This document shows positions 38,005-45,409 of a DNA stretch of 64,000 nucleotides, one piece after another (the stretch's first letter is position 1; each line of letters opens with the position of its first letter). The stretch is taken from assembly GCF_029844725.1 (NCBI RefSeq), contig NZ_JAOCKJ010000004.1, positions 372,001-436,000 of the forward strand. The letters run 5' to 3'. A program made the translations under genes and the position numbers. The notes below the pieces were generated by a model that saw only the letters and a list, made by a program, of their open reading frames with translations, had not been told where the DNA came from and made no database searches. Source of the DNA: Pantoea sp. GD03673 (GTDB taxonomy: Bacteria > Pseudomonadota > Gammaproteobacteria > Enterobacterales > Enterobacteriaceae).

Positions 38005-38217
38005 TTAGAGACCAACAACGTTCGCAGCAGCTGGGCCTTTGGCACCATTTTCTACTGTGAATTCAACTTGCTGACCTTCGTCTAATGAACGGAAATCGGT
38101 GCCCTGGATTGCAGAGAAGTGTACGAATACATCTTTGCTGCCGTCTGCAGGAGAGATGAAACCGAAGCCTTTCTCAGCGTTAAACCATTTAACGGTACCG
38201 CGAATTTTGTTAGACAT
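38005..38217 (-). CDS. CspA-family cold-shock protein
   Basis: 70 residues, one cold-shock domain with RNP1 KGFGFI and RNP2 DVFVHF, as in CspE/CspC/CspB. It binds single-stranded RNA as a chaperone or antiterminator. Which paralogue it is cannot be decided by eye; the linked YnfQ/YmcF-like gene argues for the cold-inducible CspB/CspG group. No cold box was recognised in the upstream region (38218-38460). Confidence 0.93.
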   Translation of the reverse strand: MSNKIRGTVKWFNAEKGFGFISPADGSKDVFVHFSAIQGTDFRSLDEGQQVEFTVENGAKGPAAANVVGL

Positions 38218-38521
38218 GCTTAAATCCTTAATATATCGAGCCTTCCGGCGTAATGGCCTGAGAACAGAGTTTAATCAGAACGTAAGAGAAGACTCAAAAA
38301 GAAGGGATGTCTCGCGACAAACTTAGAGATGAGAACTGCTTTGGTTACTTACTTTGATAGTGTCTGTTAATCAAACCGACAATTCATTAAGCCACAGTTC
38401 TTACGGTGGCGCAAGCCGCAATTCAAATTAAACGCAAATAGCGTCATCCGAGAGCGGCGCAGTGCCGCGACGGTGTGATAGCCTGCCCTGTACTGTCGCC
38501 GGGCAGGAAAAATCACGCTGC

Positions 38522-38935
38522 TCAGTCACCATTCAGCCGACTGAACAGAATGTTTCGCATCCCCGCATCTTCTGTTGGATTGAGATTGAGCCAGGTAAGC
38601 GTCTGACGATCCGTTTTTTCATCGTAGTCAGAGTAAACACCATGAATCTCCCCTTTCTCCGGCGAGTAAAGAATGGCAATAGATTGTGCCGGACAGTTGT
38701 GCGGCTTACAGCCGGAAAGTGCCTGCCAGGTTTCCCCCCTGAAGGTAACGGTAGTGGCAGGAGTACTGGTCCCGCCCTGCTTAACCCATGCCGGGAAATT
38801 ATGCCCGGCAATAAGACGCTGATACGCCTTTCCGGTTTCTTTGTTCGCACTGAAATCAAACAGATAGGGCTGGGTTGCCGCACTTACTAACATCGGCACG
38901 CCAGCTAATGCTGCCACTATAAGACCTTTCTTCAT
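38522..38935 (-). CDS. ivy: C-type lysozyme inhibitor Ivy
   Basis: 137 residues with signal peptide (MKKGLIVAALAGVPMLVSAA). The inhibitory loop CKPHNC (about residues 76-81) is the Ivy hallmark; it plugs the lysozyme active site. The protein protects against host lysozyme and may restrain the cell's own lytic transglycosylases. It lies next to the phage lysis island. Confidence 0.9.
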   Translation of the reverse strand: MKKGLIVAALAGVPMLVSAATQPYLFDFSANKETGKAYQRLIAGHNFPAWVKQGGTSTPATTVTFRGETWQALSGCKPHNCPAQSIAILYSPEKGEIHGVYSDYDEKTDRQTLTWLNLNPTEDAGMRNILFSRLNGD

Positions 38936-39051
38936 CGCGTTTCCTTCCTCTTACCTGAGTGTGTCTGCGTCAACAGGACATTATCGGCTTTGCCACGCGT
39001 TGTCAGTAATGAAAGGCTTTTATTGAAACGTCAGGCAGGCCGATCAAAAAA

Positions 39052-39073
39052 GGGCGAGGCCGGAGCCTCGCCC
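39052..39073 (-). terminator. Terminator of the tailspike gene
   Basis: GGGCGAGGC-CGGA-GCCTCGCCC with T6 following on the minus strand, 16 nt past the stop codon. Confidence 0.9.
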
Positions 39074-39088
39074 AAAGCATGCCGATCA

Positions 39089-40843
39089 TCAATCGTAGTA
39101 AGGAACCTTGCGGTCAACGCCGTTGATATTGATCAGCACAAAACCGGTTGGCGCGGTCTTGTTGGCGGGTGTTCCCGCTGCGGTGGCGAGCGTAACCACG
39201 CCTTTTTCGTTGGCTCCGATGCCCGCCAGTCCGTTGTGCATGCCGAAGCGTGCAGCGGGTTTCAGCGAGCCAACTTTGGTGACGTCTGTCACCACTGACA
39301 TGTCGGACTGGAACAGCGAGCAGGAGCCGGTGTCGAAACGGGTCGGACCGGTGGTCTTCAGGTTGAACATCGTCTCGCCGCTGTTGGCTTTCAGCTTGAC
39401 CCAGATAACAGCATAGGTGGTCCCTACCCGGCCATAGCGGATGTCCAGCACGGAAGGCTGCCCCATGTGGTACGCATCGGCCCAGACCGTCTCCAGTCGC
39501 TGCAGGTTGATCAGCGTCTTACCCGTCCCCGCGACGTTCACCGGCGAACCGGCGGTGCCGGAGGGCGCGGTGGCATCCGCTTTACCGATTAACTCCATCA
39601 CCCACTGCTGGTTAGGTGCCGGGAAATAGAGCTGTCCCAGCCGATACCAGTTGTCGGTGTCGGTGTTGTTCACCACCTTATAGCCGCTGTAATAGCCAGC
39701 GCGCAGCGAACCGGTCAGGAAGGAGCCGTAGTTTTCATCCCGGCGATAGCCATATTCAAAGGTCGACAGCCATTTACTCCCGGCCACGTCATTGGTGATT
39801 TTCGCCCCGGCCTGCAGGTTGATATGACGCATCAGGACGCGGGCATTGTTGAGATTGAGCGGCGTGCCGCAATCTTCAATGTTGAGCGTATCAATGGTCC
39901 AGCCGCCGTCCGACAGATCCCCTGGGTTCGTGGTGTGCTCAATCCAGACGTTGCGCATAATCCCCTGGGTGACGCGCGGCATATAGAGCGTGGCGTCGCC
40001 ATAGCCCGACTGGAAGTTGGCATTGCACAGCTCAATGGCGGTTGAGTGGTCCCAGTTCCCCTTCGGTGTGTTTGACCAGCCGACATCAAACACGCGTGAG
40101 AAGGTGCTTGAGCTGTAAATCTGGTCAAATTTACTGTCGAGGGTATCCTGCAGCTTGAAGACGGTTCCGCCGGTACTTTGCGCCTTAAAGCAGAAGATAT
40201 TGACGATCTGGCCGCCAACAATCGTATTTTCAAAGAACGGCTGATTGTTGCTGCACTGCTCAGGCGTGACGGTCACTTTGGCCGTGGTGTCGACAGTACC
40301 GGCGTTAGCCTGCCCGTGCCAGCAGATGCCTTTGATGACGATTCGGCGCGCATTAACCTTAAACACCGTGTTCGCGCTTTTGTCGGAAATAATGGTGGTG
40401 CGCGGTGACGATCCAAGATCGCTATCATCACCCTGAATACCAAAAAACGCCGTCTCCGTATCACTGAGATCGATAGGTGAAATCAGGAAGCGGCCCCCCG
40501 GAAAACGCACCGGCAGCGATTTCACGTAGGTGTTATAGGTCTGTGTCCATGCCAGCATCCGCTTAAAGGCGTCGGTATCATCGGTGACACCATCCCCTTT
40601 CGCGCCGAAGTGCAGGATATTCACTTCAGTGGGATCGTTGATGGTGCGCTTCCAGTAGAAACCGTTCCCCACCGCCACCGTACCACCATCATCCTTCAGC
40701 GGGGTGGTGCTGAGGAAGCCGACAAAATCAGCGCCGCCACGGAAGCTGGAATCTTTGTCGTAATAGCGTTTCAGGCTCGCCACTTCACCTGATTTTGGTG
40801 GGACTGTGGTACGCAGTTCAGCAAAAGAGTTAACTTCGATCAT
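39089..40843 (-). CDS. Tailspike-type protein, probable exopolysaccharide depolymerase
   Basis: 584 residues. The N-terminal part (about 1-75) looks like a short head-binding or adaptor region. It is followed by a pectate-lyase-like start signature (VNILHFGAKGDGVTDDTDAFKRMLAW) and a long beta-helix rich in Asn, Asp and aromatic residues, then a beta-rich end. This is the architecture of phage tailspikes that cleave capsule or exopolysaccharide, as in depolymerases of Erwinia and Pantoea phages. GAGGAGG precedes the ATG. It is the last gene of the lysis island; no other virion gene is present. Target sugar unknown. Confidence 0.82.
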   Translation of the reverse strand: MIEVNSFAELRTTVPPKSGEVASLKRYYDKDSSFRGGADFVGFLSTTPLKDDGGTVAVGNGFYWKRTINDPTEVNILHFGAKGDGVTDDTDAFKRMLAWTQTYNTYVKSLPVRFPGGRFLISPIDLSDTETAFFGIQGDDSDLGSSPRTTIISDKSANTVFKVNARRIVIKGICWHGQANAGTVDTTAKVTVTPEQCSNNQPFFENTIVGGQIVNIFCFKAQSTGGTVFKLQDTLDSKFDQIYSSSTFSRVFDVGWSNTPKGNWDHSTAIELCNANFQSGYGDATLYMPRVTQGIMRNVWIEHTTNPGDLSDGGWTIDTLNIEDCGTPLNLNNARVLMRHINLQAGAKITNDVAGSKWLSTFEYGYRRDENYGSFLTGSLRAGYYSGYKVVNNTDTDNWYRLGQLYFPAPNQQWVMELIGKADATAPSGTAGSPVNVAGTGKTLINLQRLETVWADAYHMGQPSVLDIRYGRVGTTYAVIWVKLKANSGETMFNLKTTGPTRFDTGSCSLFQSDMSVVTDVTKVGSLKPAARFGMHNGLAGIGANEKGVVTLATAAGTPANKTAPTGFVLININGVDRKVPYYD

Positions 40844-40872
40844 AGAATCCTCCTCAGGATCATTGGGATATC

Positions 40873-40889
40873 GCGCTGATTATCAGCGC
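40873..40889. terminator. Hairpin between rz1 and the tailspike gene
   Basis: GCGCTGA-TTA-TCAGCGC, a perfect 7-bp stem without a T-run, 29 nt before the tailspike start. It may attenuate or process the transcript between lysis and tailspike genes. Confidence 0.45.
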
Positions 40890-40890
40890 A

Positions 40891-41127
40891 CTACTTCGCC
40901 GCAGCCGGATGGCCGCAAAGGGTGTCCCACATGTCGTTGTGGGTGTTGATGGCGCGCACCGTTCGAACGTCCATTTTTTGCGCGTCATCGCCGTAGGTAT
41001 AAAGAGGGGAAAAAAGTACGCAGGCAGAGTCAGTGATCGCCACCGGCTCAGGGTTTGTGGTATTTCGACTGCTGCAGCTTGTCGCGAGCAGCAGCGTCAT
41101 CAAGGCTGTGGTTGTCTGTCGCCACAC
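40891..41127 (-). CDS. Rz1-like outer-membrane spanin lipoprotein
   Basis: 78 residues from a GTG at 41127 with GAGGAGG ahead: VWRQTTTALMTLLLATSC has a lipobox ending at Cys18, followed by a short mature lipoprotein. It starts inside rz in another frame, the classic overlapping Rz/Rz1 arrangement. Together with Rz it fuses inner and outer membranes at the end of lysis. The long frame open to 41298 is a shadow of rz. Confidence 0.8.
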   Translation of the reverse strand: MWRQTTTALMTLLLATSCSSRNTTNPEPVAITDSACVLFSPLYTYGDDAQKMDVRTVRAINTHNDMWDTLCGHPAAAK

Positions 41128-41341
41128 GGTTAGCCTCCTCGCGGTTGTGTTGTTGCTGTTGCGCCACCGCGCTGACGCGGGACGCCTCTTGTTGCGCGTT
41201 TTCGACGTCAGATCGCGCTTTTTGCTGCACTTTGCCGATTTTCCTGCCGCCGTAATAACTGGCTCCCAGCGCCGCGATGACGGCAGCCAGTGCGGCAAGC
41301 CAGTGCCAGCCGCCGCCCAGTAAAGTGGTTATCAGAGTCAT
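41048..41341 (-). CDS. Rz-like inner-membrane spanin
   Basis: 97 residues: one N-terminal membrane helix (WHWLAALAAVIAALGASYYGG) and a Gln/Glu/Ala-rich periplasmic coiled coil (KVQQKARSDVENAQQEASRV...). The start overlaps the holin stop by 4 bp. Partner of Rz1. Confidence 0.85.
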   Translation of the reverse strand: MTLITTLLGGGWHWLAALAAVIAALGASYYGGRKIGKVQQKARSDVENAQQEASRVSAVAQQQQHNREEANRVATDNHSLDDAAARDKLQQSKYHKP

Positions 41342-41685
41342 GGTTTCGCTCCTTCAGCCTGCTCTTTCGCGCTGAGCAGATTTTTCTGACGAACAAACTG
41401 GGCAATAACCCCCATCGCCACCATGAACGCCCCCACCAGCCCCAGGTAGTTGTGTGGCAGAATGGCTTTGACGTCTTCAGGAAGTGCGCTCCAGGCCTCG
41501 ACGGCGGCAGAAGGAAACGACTGCGCCCAGGCGCTGAGCATGGATCCCAGCGACGCGAGCCAGACGGACCAGGTTTTGAAGAGAAGGCGGGCATGCGAGA
41601 CGAACTGCAGGGTGGTGAAGCGCTGCAAAAGCAGCAGAATGATGATTGCCGTCAGCACGGCAACGAGAAACATGAGCCATCTCAT
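41338..41685 (-). CDS. Phage holin
   Basis: 115 residues: an N-terminal membrane helix (MRWLMFLVAVLTAIIILLLLQ), an amphipathic middle, a second helix (LVGAFMVAMGVIAQFV) and a charged tail (RQKNLLSAKEQAEGAKP). Size, topology and position between endolysin and Rz mark it as the holin that permeabilises the inner membrane. Start overlaps the endolysin stop by 4 bp. Confidence 0.8.
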   Translation of the reverse strand: MRWLMFLVAVLTAIIILLLLQRFTTLQFVSHARLLFKTWSVWLASLGSMLSAWAQSFPSAAVEAWSALPEDVKAILPHNYLGLVGAFMVAMGVIAQFVRQKNLLSAKEQAEGAKP

Positions 41686-42149
41686 AGCAGCCCCCTGTAA
41701 ACCGCGTAGGTTCCGCTGCGCATCATTTCGGCGTGACGTCTGGCGCGGCCCGGCGTCTGGCGGGCCCAGAGACTGTTCATCATTGCGTCAGCTGCCTCAT
41801 TAAACTGCTCAGCCACGATGGCGGTGAGCATGTTTTTGAACTGCAGGACACCTTCAACGCCCAGCTGATAAGCCATGCTCAGCAAAACATCCGTTCGGGC
41901 GTCGTTGCACTTCGCCAGCGCATTACGCAGCAAATCCCTGCTCTGCATCTCCTGAATTTTGTTTTCCAGAATGCACTGCTTCCAGACATCCCCGGCGCGC
42001 CGTGGCACGCGAAACGTGTAATTACTCAGCGAGGCCCCCTTCGGCCCGATGCGGATACCGCCCGCCACCGTAGGAAAGCCCAGCGTGTCGAGATAAGGCG
42101 TGTCGACGTATCCCTCTTCGAAATTCAGTACTGCAATTATCTGGCTCAT
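41682..42149 (-). CDS. Phage endolysin, T4-lysozyme-like (GH24)
   Basis: 155 residues, no signal peptide. The N-terminal NFEEGYVDTPYLDTLGFPTVAGG keeps the Glu / Asp / Thr catalytic triad spacing of the T4 lysozyme group, and the C-terminal part has LSMAYQLGVEGVLQFKNMLTAI and the terminal R-T-Y-V-G-like segment. It degrades peptidoglycan once the holin opens. First gene of the tight endolysin-holin-Rz-Rz1 set. Confidence 0.85.
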   Translation of the reverse strand: MSQIIAVLNFEEGYVDTPYLDTLGFPTVAGGIRIGPKGASLSNYTFRVPRRAGDVWKQCILENKIQEMQSRDLLRNALAKCNDARTDVLLSMAYQLGVEGVLQFKNMLTAIVAEQFNEAADAMMNSLWARQTPGRARRHAEMMRSGTYAVYRGLL

Positions 42150-42352
42150 AACAACTCCTTAATGACGGGTTAAAGCCATCTGGCCCTGTGAAATGAAATA
42201 CATAACGCCCGCTGATCATTACCCTGTAAGGGGCAGCAGAAGACCTGACTGACCCTGCAGCAAAACTGAACAGTAATGCAGCAGATTGCGCCCAGTGAAA
42301 GCTGGAGAGAGACAGGCTCCAGCCGGGACGAAAAAGCAGGCTTTTTCGCCTT
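42150..42352. other. Spacer with two hairpins upstream of the endolysin gene
   Basis: It contains GCTGGAG/CTCCAGC (42301-42323) and a perfect CGAAAAAGC-AG-GCTTTTTCG (42329-42348). The second lies directly after the stop of the 42353-42631 gene and could end or attenuate transcription entering the lysis genes. A separate promoter was not recognised. Confidence 0.5.
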
Positions 42353-42631
42353 TCAGCTCACGGCGTAAAGGTGAATGTCCGGAAGACAGCAATTATCGAA
42401 ACTGGGTGTTTCCTGACTGGTCATGCGGGGGGCGGTGATTGCGCGGTCAACGCGTGGAGCGACCTGACGCTGGCAGATTTGCTCTGCACGTCTGAGAACC
42501 GGGGGTTCAGTGGGGAAATTCAGGGCCTGGTCGATGCTCTGTTTCAGGCTGCTGAGAGGCTGGCGCCGCCGATGGCGACGAGTACGTGCGTTGCCCGCAA
42601 AAACGCTTTTGCCATAGTGAATTATCGCCAT
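42353..42631 (-). CDS. Unknown phage-island protein
   Basis: 92 residues, basic and soluble (MAIIHYGKSVFAGNARTRRHRRRQPLSSLKQ...). A very strong ribosome site (CAGGAGGAG) precedes the ATG at 42631, which is the main support. No family recognised; the Arg-rich N-terminus would suit nucleic-acid binding. It lies between the repressor and the endolysin on the same strand. Confidence 0.5.
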   Translation of the reverse strand: MAIIHYGKSVFAGNARTRRHRRRQPLSSLKQSIDQALNFPTEPPVLRRAEQICQRQVAPRVDRAITAPRMTSQETPSFDNCCLPDIHLYAVS

Positions 42632-42819
42632 AACTCCTCCTGTGAATGAGTCTTTGGCGATGGGGTGGCAGGCGCGAGCTTTCGGTGATCCGAACGGGCC
42701 CGAATGACGTGTATCGCGCTCGCACGCTCGCCGCCCGGCTGCGTTAGCAGCCAGGTGGAAAGTAAGCGAGGGGAAATAAACGGCATCTGACGACGCTGCA
42801 TTTTGCGCATCCACCCCAT
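42622..42819 (-). CDS. Possible small phage-island ORF overlapping the next gene
   Basis: 65 codons from ATG 42819 (MGWMRKMQRRQMPFISPRLL...SQEELWR). Its stop overlaps the start of the 42353-42631 gene by 10 bp, so that gene's ribosome site lies within it, an arrangement typical of coupled phage genes. The sequence itself is unfamiliar and no ribosome site is clear. Confidence 0.3.
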   Translation of the reverse strand: MGWMRKMQRRQMPFISPRLLSTWLLTQPGGERASAIHVIRARSDHRKLAPATPSPKTHSQEELWR

Positions 42820-42841
42820 CCCAAAGTTCACTGACTTTGGG
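42820..42841. repeat. Inverted repeat in the phage-island leader
   Basis: CCCAAAGT-N6-ACTTTGGG, flanked by an outer CCACC/GGTGG pair. It lies between the predicted promoter at 42927-42955 and the first downstream gene. It could be an operator or an RNA hairpin in the leader. Confidence 0.45.
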
Positions 42842-42926
42842 GTGGTATGATTCGCGCTTGTGCAGCGCCTCAATTGTTTAAGAGCGGCTCATCCGTGAAA
42901 GAACTGTTTCGTTCATCCATATCCAA

Positions 42927-42955
42927 ATTATTAACAGGTTCTTATGCTTTATCAA
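42927..42955 (-). promoter_or_regulatory. Predicted sigma-70 promoter facing the lysis genes
   Basis: On the minus strand TTGATA, 17 nt, AATAAT: 5 of 6 matches in each hexamer with ideal spacing. It lies about 290 nt upstream of the 42353-42631 gene and just downstream of operator-like sites. Confidence 0.55.
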
Positions 42956-42976
42956 ACACTGTTGGTTAATTTTTTA

Positions 42977-42991
42977 TTTACCGCTGGTTAA
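42977..42991. promoter_or_regulatory. Candidate repressor operator upstream of the lysis promoter
   Basis: TTAACC-AGC-GGTAAA on the minus strand has the same form (TTAACY-N3-GGTWAA) as the site over the repressor start codon. A further half-site GGTTAA at 42964-42969 lies 22 bp away centre to centre, next to the -35 element. Confidence 0.45.
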
Positions 42992-43053
42992 ATTTATGAA
43001 TTTATGCCGATTATTTTTTTGCAGCACGTCTGAGAAAAGCAGCAAAAGCGGCC

Positions 43054-43785
43054 TTAGCCGAGGATTTGATAGTGACGCGCCTGGCTCATGATCACTTTTG
43101 CCAGGACCTTCAGGCTGGTGACGTCATCATGATTAAGATACCAGGTTTCATAACGTTTATTGTCTGATATTACAGCAATTTTCTTATGCTGTAGCTGCAG
43201 GCGCTTGAGATAGAGCTGCTCATCCAGGGTGAAAATATAGATGCCGTCACCGTCGAACATCCGCACGCTGATATCCACAAACAGCTGATCGCGCGGCGCA
43301 AAGGTGTCAGCCATGGAGTCACTGTTGATAGCAATTAACCGGATGTTCTCCGCCGGGCGTCCGTTGAACAGCACCCGCGCCTCATCCAGACCATATTCGA
43401 TTGCCTGGATGGTCTCCACAAACTCATCACGCGCGGGCAGACCCGCAGCGCTTCGCTGCCCGATATCGAGGCTATCAACCCGAAACACGTTCTTATGGCC
43501 GGTGAACGTGCTCAGCGTCACCGGCTCAGCGGGTTGATCCATACCGTACTGCAGCCATTCAACTCTGACGCCCAGTAACTGACTGAGTGCCAGTAAATTG
43601 CCGCCATCAGGGACTGACTGCGCGTTAAACCACTTCCACACTCCTGGCGTTGAAATCTTACAGCCTTGCTGCTGCAGGGCTCTGGCAACCTGTTTGTTTC
43701 GTCCGTGTCCGACAATGCCGGCACTCTCACAGGCCGCTATCAGCCTGGTGGTGAAAGCTTGTCTTGTACTTTCTTTTTTAACCAT
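43054..43785 (-). CDS. CI-type phage repressor with S24 peptidase domain
   Basis: 243 residues. N-terminal helix-turn-helix (GRNKQVARALQQQGCKISTPGVWKWFNAQ...LLALSQLLGV) and a C-terminal LexA/CI-like domain with the catalytic Ser in INSDSMADTF (near residue 153) and Lys in QLYLKRLQ; FVDISVRMFDGDGIYIF is typical. Such repressors cut themselves when RecA is activated by DNA damage. An operator-like palindrome covers its start codon. It is on the same strand as the lysis genes. Confidence 0.9.
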   Translation of the reverse strand: MVKKESTRQAFTTRLIAACESAGIVGHGRNKQVARALQQQGCKISTPGVWKWFNAQSVPDGGNLLALSQLLGVRVEWLQYGMDQPAEPVTLSTFTGHKNVFRVDSLDIGQRSAAGLPARDEFVETIQAIEYGLDEARVLFNGRPAENIRLIAINSDSMADTFAPRDQLFVDISVRMFDGDGIYIFTLDEQLYLKRLQLQHKKIAVISDNKRYETWYLNHDDVTSLKVLAKVIMSQARHYQILG

Positions 43786-43792
43786 TAGTTAA
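43778..43792. promoter_or_regulatory. Candidate repressor operator over its own start codon
   Basis: TTAAC-TAATG-GTTAA, a palindrome containing the repressor ATG. It suggests autoregulation and matches the form of the site at 42977. Confidence 0.5.
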
Positions 43793-44095
43793 TAATCAGC
43801 CATAGAAGAGATACTGGATGTTATTTTCATTATTGCTACCAGTTCATTTTATATTACCGCTCGTTTACTACCTAACCGCTTTATCAAGCATTTCTAATTA
43901 TCATTATCCGCTTCAGCCTGCAGCTGAACAAAAAATATTGCCTCAGGCCGCATACAGCCCCGGCTTTCAGGAATGTTCTGTAAGAAACTGCGTGAAATTC
44001 AGCCAGCATAACGGGCAACGATGAGGGGATCGAAATGAAAATTAATCGGATGGGCAGAAAACTCTATCTTTTACTGGACCGGAATTCAGCGCCAA
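43793..44095. other. Region between the phage repressor and proA
   Basis: About 300 bp. A 68-codon frame at 43818-44024 on the plus strand starts with a hydrophobic stretch (MLFSLLLPVHFILPLVYYLTAL) but has a weak ribosome site and no recognised family. No tRNA was found here, although this is where E. coli carries thrW next to proA. Confidence 0.4.
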
Positions 44096-44100
44096 AAAAA

Positions 44101-44125
44101 ACGGGCGTCTCTGAAAGACGCCCGT
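44101..44125 (-). terminator. Terminator of proBA
   Basis: ACGGGCGTCT-N5-AGACGCCCGT with A8 on the left (T8 on the minus strand), about 20 nt past the proA stop. Confidence 0.92.
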
Positions 44126-44145
44126 TTTGTTAAAAATTATCGTAG

Positions 44146-45399
44146 TTACGGCCGGAGCGTGTCGTCGCCCCAGGCTATCCATTTGTAGGTCGTCAGCGCC
44201 TCTAATCCCATGGGTCCCCGCGCATGCAGTTTCTGGGTGCTGACCGCCACTTCCGCCCCCAGGCCAAACTGTCCGCCATCGGTGAAACGGGTGCTGGCGT
44301 TGACATAGACCGCAGAAGAGTCGACCTGACGGACAAAACGCGCCGCATTGCGGGTGTTGCGGGTCAGGATAGCATCTGAGTGCTGCGTGCCATGCGTGCG
44401 GATGTGATCGATCGCCTCATTCATGTTCGCCACTAATTTGACGTTAAGATCCAGCGACAGCCACTCATCATCGTACTGCTGTGGATTCACCAGCTTAACC
44501 GGTGCCGGGCCCTGCTGCAGCGACGTAAGCACGTTGCTGTCAGCATGCAGTGCAATGCCTTCCTGCGCCATACGTGCGCTGAAGGCGGGCAGGAAACGTT
44601 CGGCAATGGCCTGATCCACCAGCAGCGTTTCCAGTGAGTTACAGGCGCTGGGACGTTGCTTTTTGGCGTTGACGATCAGATCAAGTGCGGGATCAATCTC
44701 CATCGTTTCATCAATATAGATGTGACAGACACCGATGCCGCCGGTAATCACCGGAATGGTGGAGTTTTCCCGGCACAGCTTGTGAAGACCGGCTCCGCCA
44801 CGCGGTATCAGCATATCGACGTAACGATCCAGCTTCAGCAGCTGATTCACCAGCTCGCGATCCGGATTCTCAATGGCCTGCACGATAGCCGCTGGTAAAC
44901 CGTGCTGTTTCAGCGCCTTCTGGATCACCCGAACGGTGGCCGCATTGGTGCGCCAGGTCTCTTTCCCGCCGCGCAGTATGGCGGCGTTGCCGGTTTTCAG
45001 GCACAGGCTGGCGACGTCAACCGTGACGTTGGGGCGCGCCTCATAAATGACGGCAACCACCCCCAGCGGCACGCGACGACGTTCAATGCGCAGGCCGCTG
45101 TCGAGCTGACCGCCGTCAATAAGCTGTCCCACCGGATCGGCCAGCTGACACACCTGCCGCACGTCGCTGGCGATGCTGGCCAGGCGCTGCGGGTTGAGTG
45201 CCAGCCGGTCTGACAGCGCGGCGCTCATGCCGTTCTGACGCGCATCGGCCAAATCAAGCTCATTGGCTGCCAGAATCTCAGCGCTTTCCGCTTCAAGGCA
45301 GTCAGCAATGGTCATCAGAACCTGATTCTTCTCAGCCGTCGACAGTTCGGCAACGGTGTAAGCTGCGGCACGTGCCGCTTTTCCCATCTCTTCAAGCAT
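44146..45399 (-). CDS. proA: Gamma-glutamyl phosphate reductase
   Basis: 417 residues. It reduces gamma-glutamyl phosphate with NADPH to glutamate semialdehyde in proline synthesis. The family blocks are present: [50 protein letters not shown], the catalytic Cys in [15 protein letters not shown], and [41 protein letters not shown]. Transcribed with proB, 10-bp gap. Confidence 0.97.
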   Translation of the reverse strand: MLEEMGKAARAAAYTVAELSTAEKNQVLMTIADCLEAESAEILAANELDLADARQNGMSAALSDRLALNPQRLASIASDVRQVCQLADPVGQLIDGGQLDSGLRIERRRVPLGVVAVIYEARPNVTVDVASLCLKTGNAAILRGGKETWRTNAATVRVIQKALKQHGLPAAIVQAIENPDRELVNQLLKLDRYVDMLIPRGGAGLHKLCRENSTIPVITGGIGVCHIYIDETMEIDPALDLIVNAKKQRPSACNSLETLLVDQAIAERFLPAFSARMAQEGIALHADSNVLTSLQQGPAPVKLVNPQQYDDEWLSLDLNVKLVANMNEAIDHIRTHGTQHSDAILTRNTRNAARFVRQVDSSAVYVNASTRFTDGGQFGLGAEVAVSTQKLHARGPMGLEALTTYKWIAWGDDTLRP

Positions 45400-45409
45400 T
45401 GTCCGCTCC

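Noticed and set aside
38218-38460. Cold-box / long cspA-type 5' leader
   Set aside because: The spacing fits a long leader, but the cold-box sequence is not present in the form I know, so I do not claim it.
38981-38988. TTATCGGC (sigma-28 -10 on the minus strand) upstream of ivy
   Set aside because: No acceptable -35 at the required distance; ivy is not expected in the flagellar regulon.
43793-44100. tRNA-Thr (thrW) or att-site remnant beside proA
   Set aside because: E. coli has thrW here and it is a phage integration site, but I could find no tRNA-like sequence or flanking direct repeat by eye.
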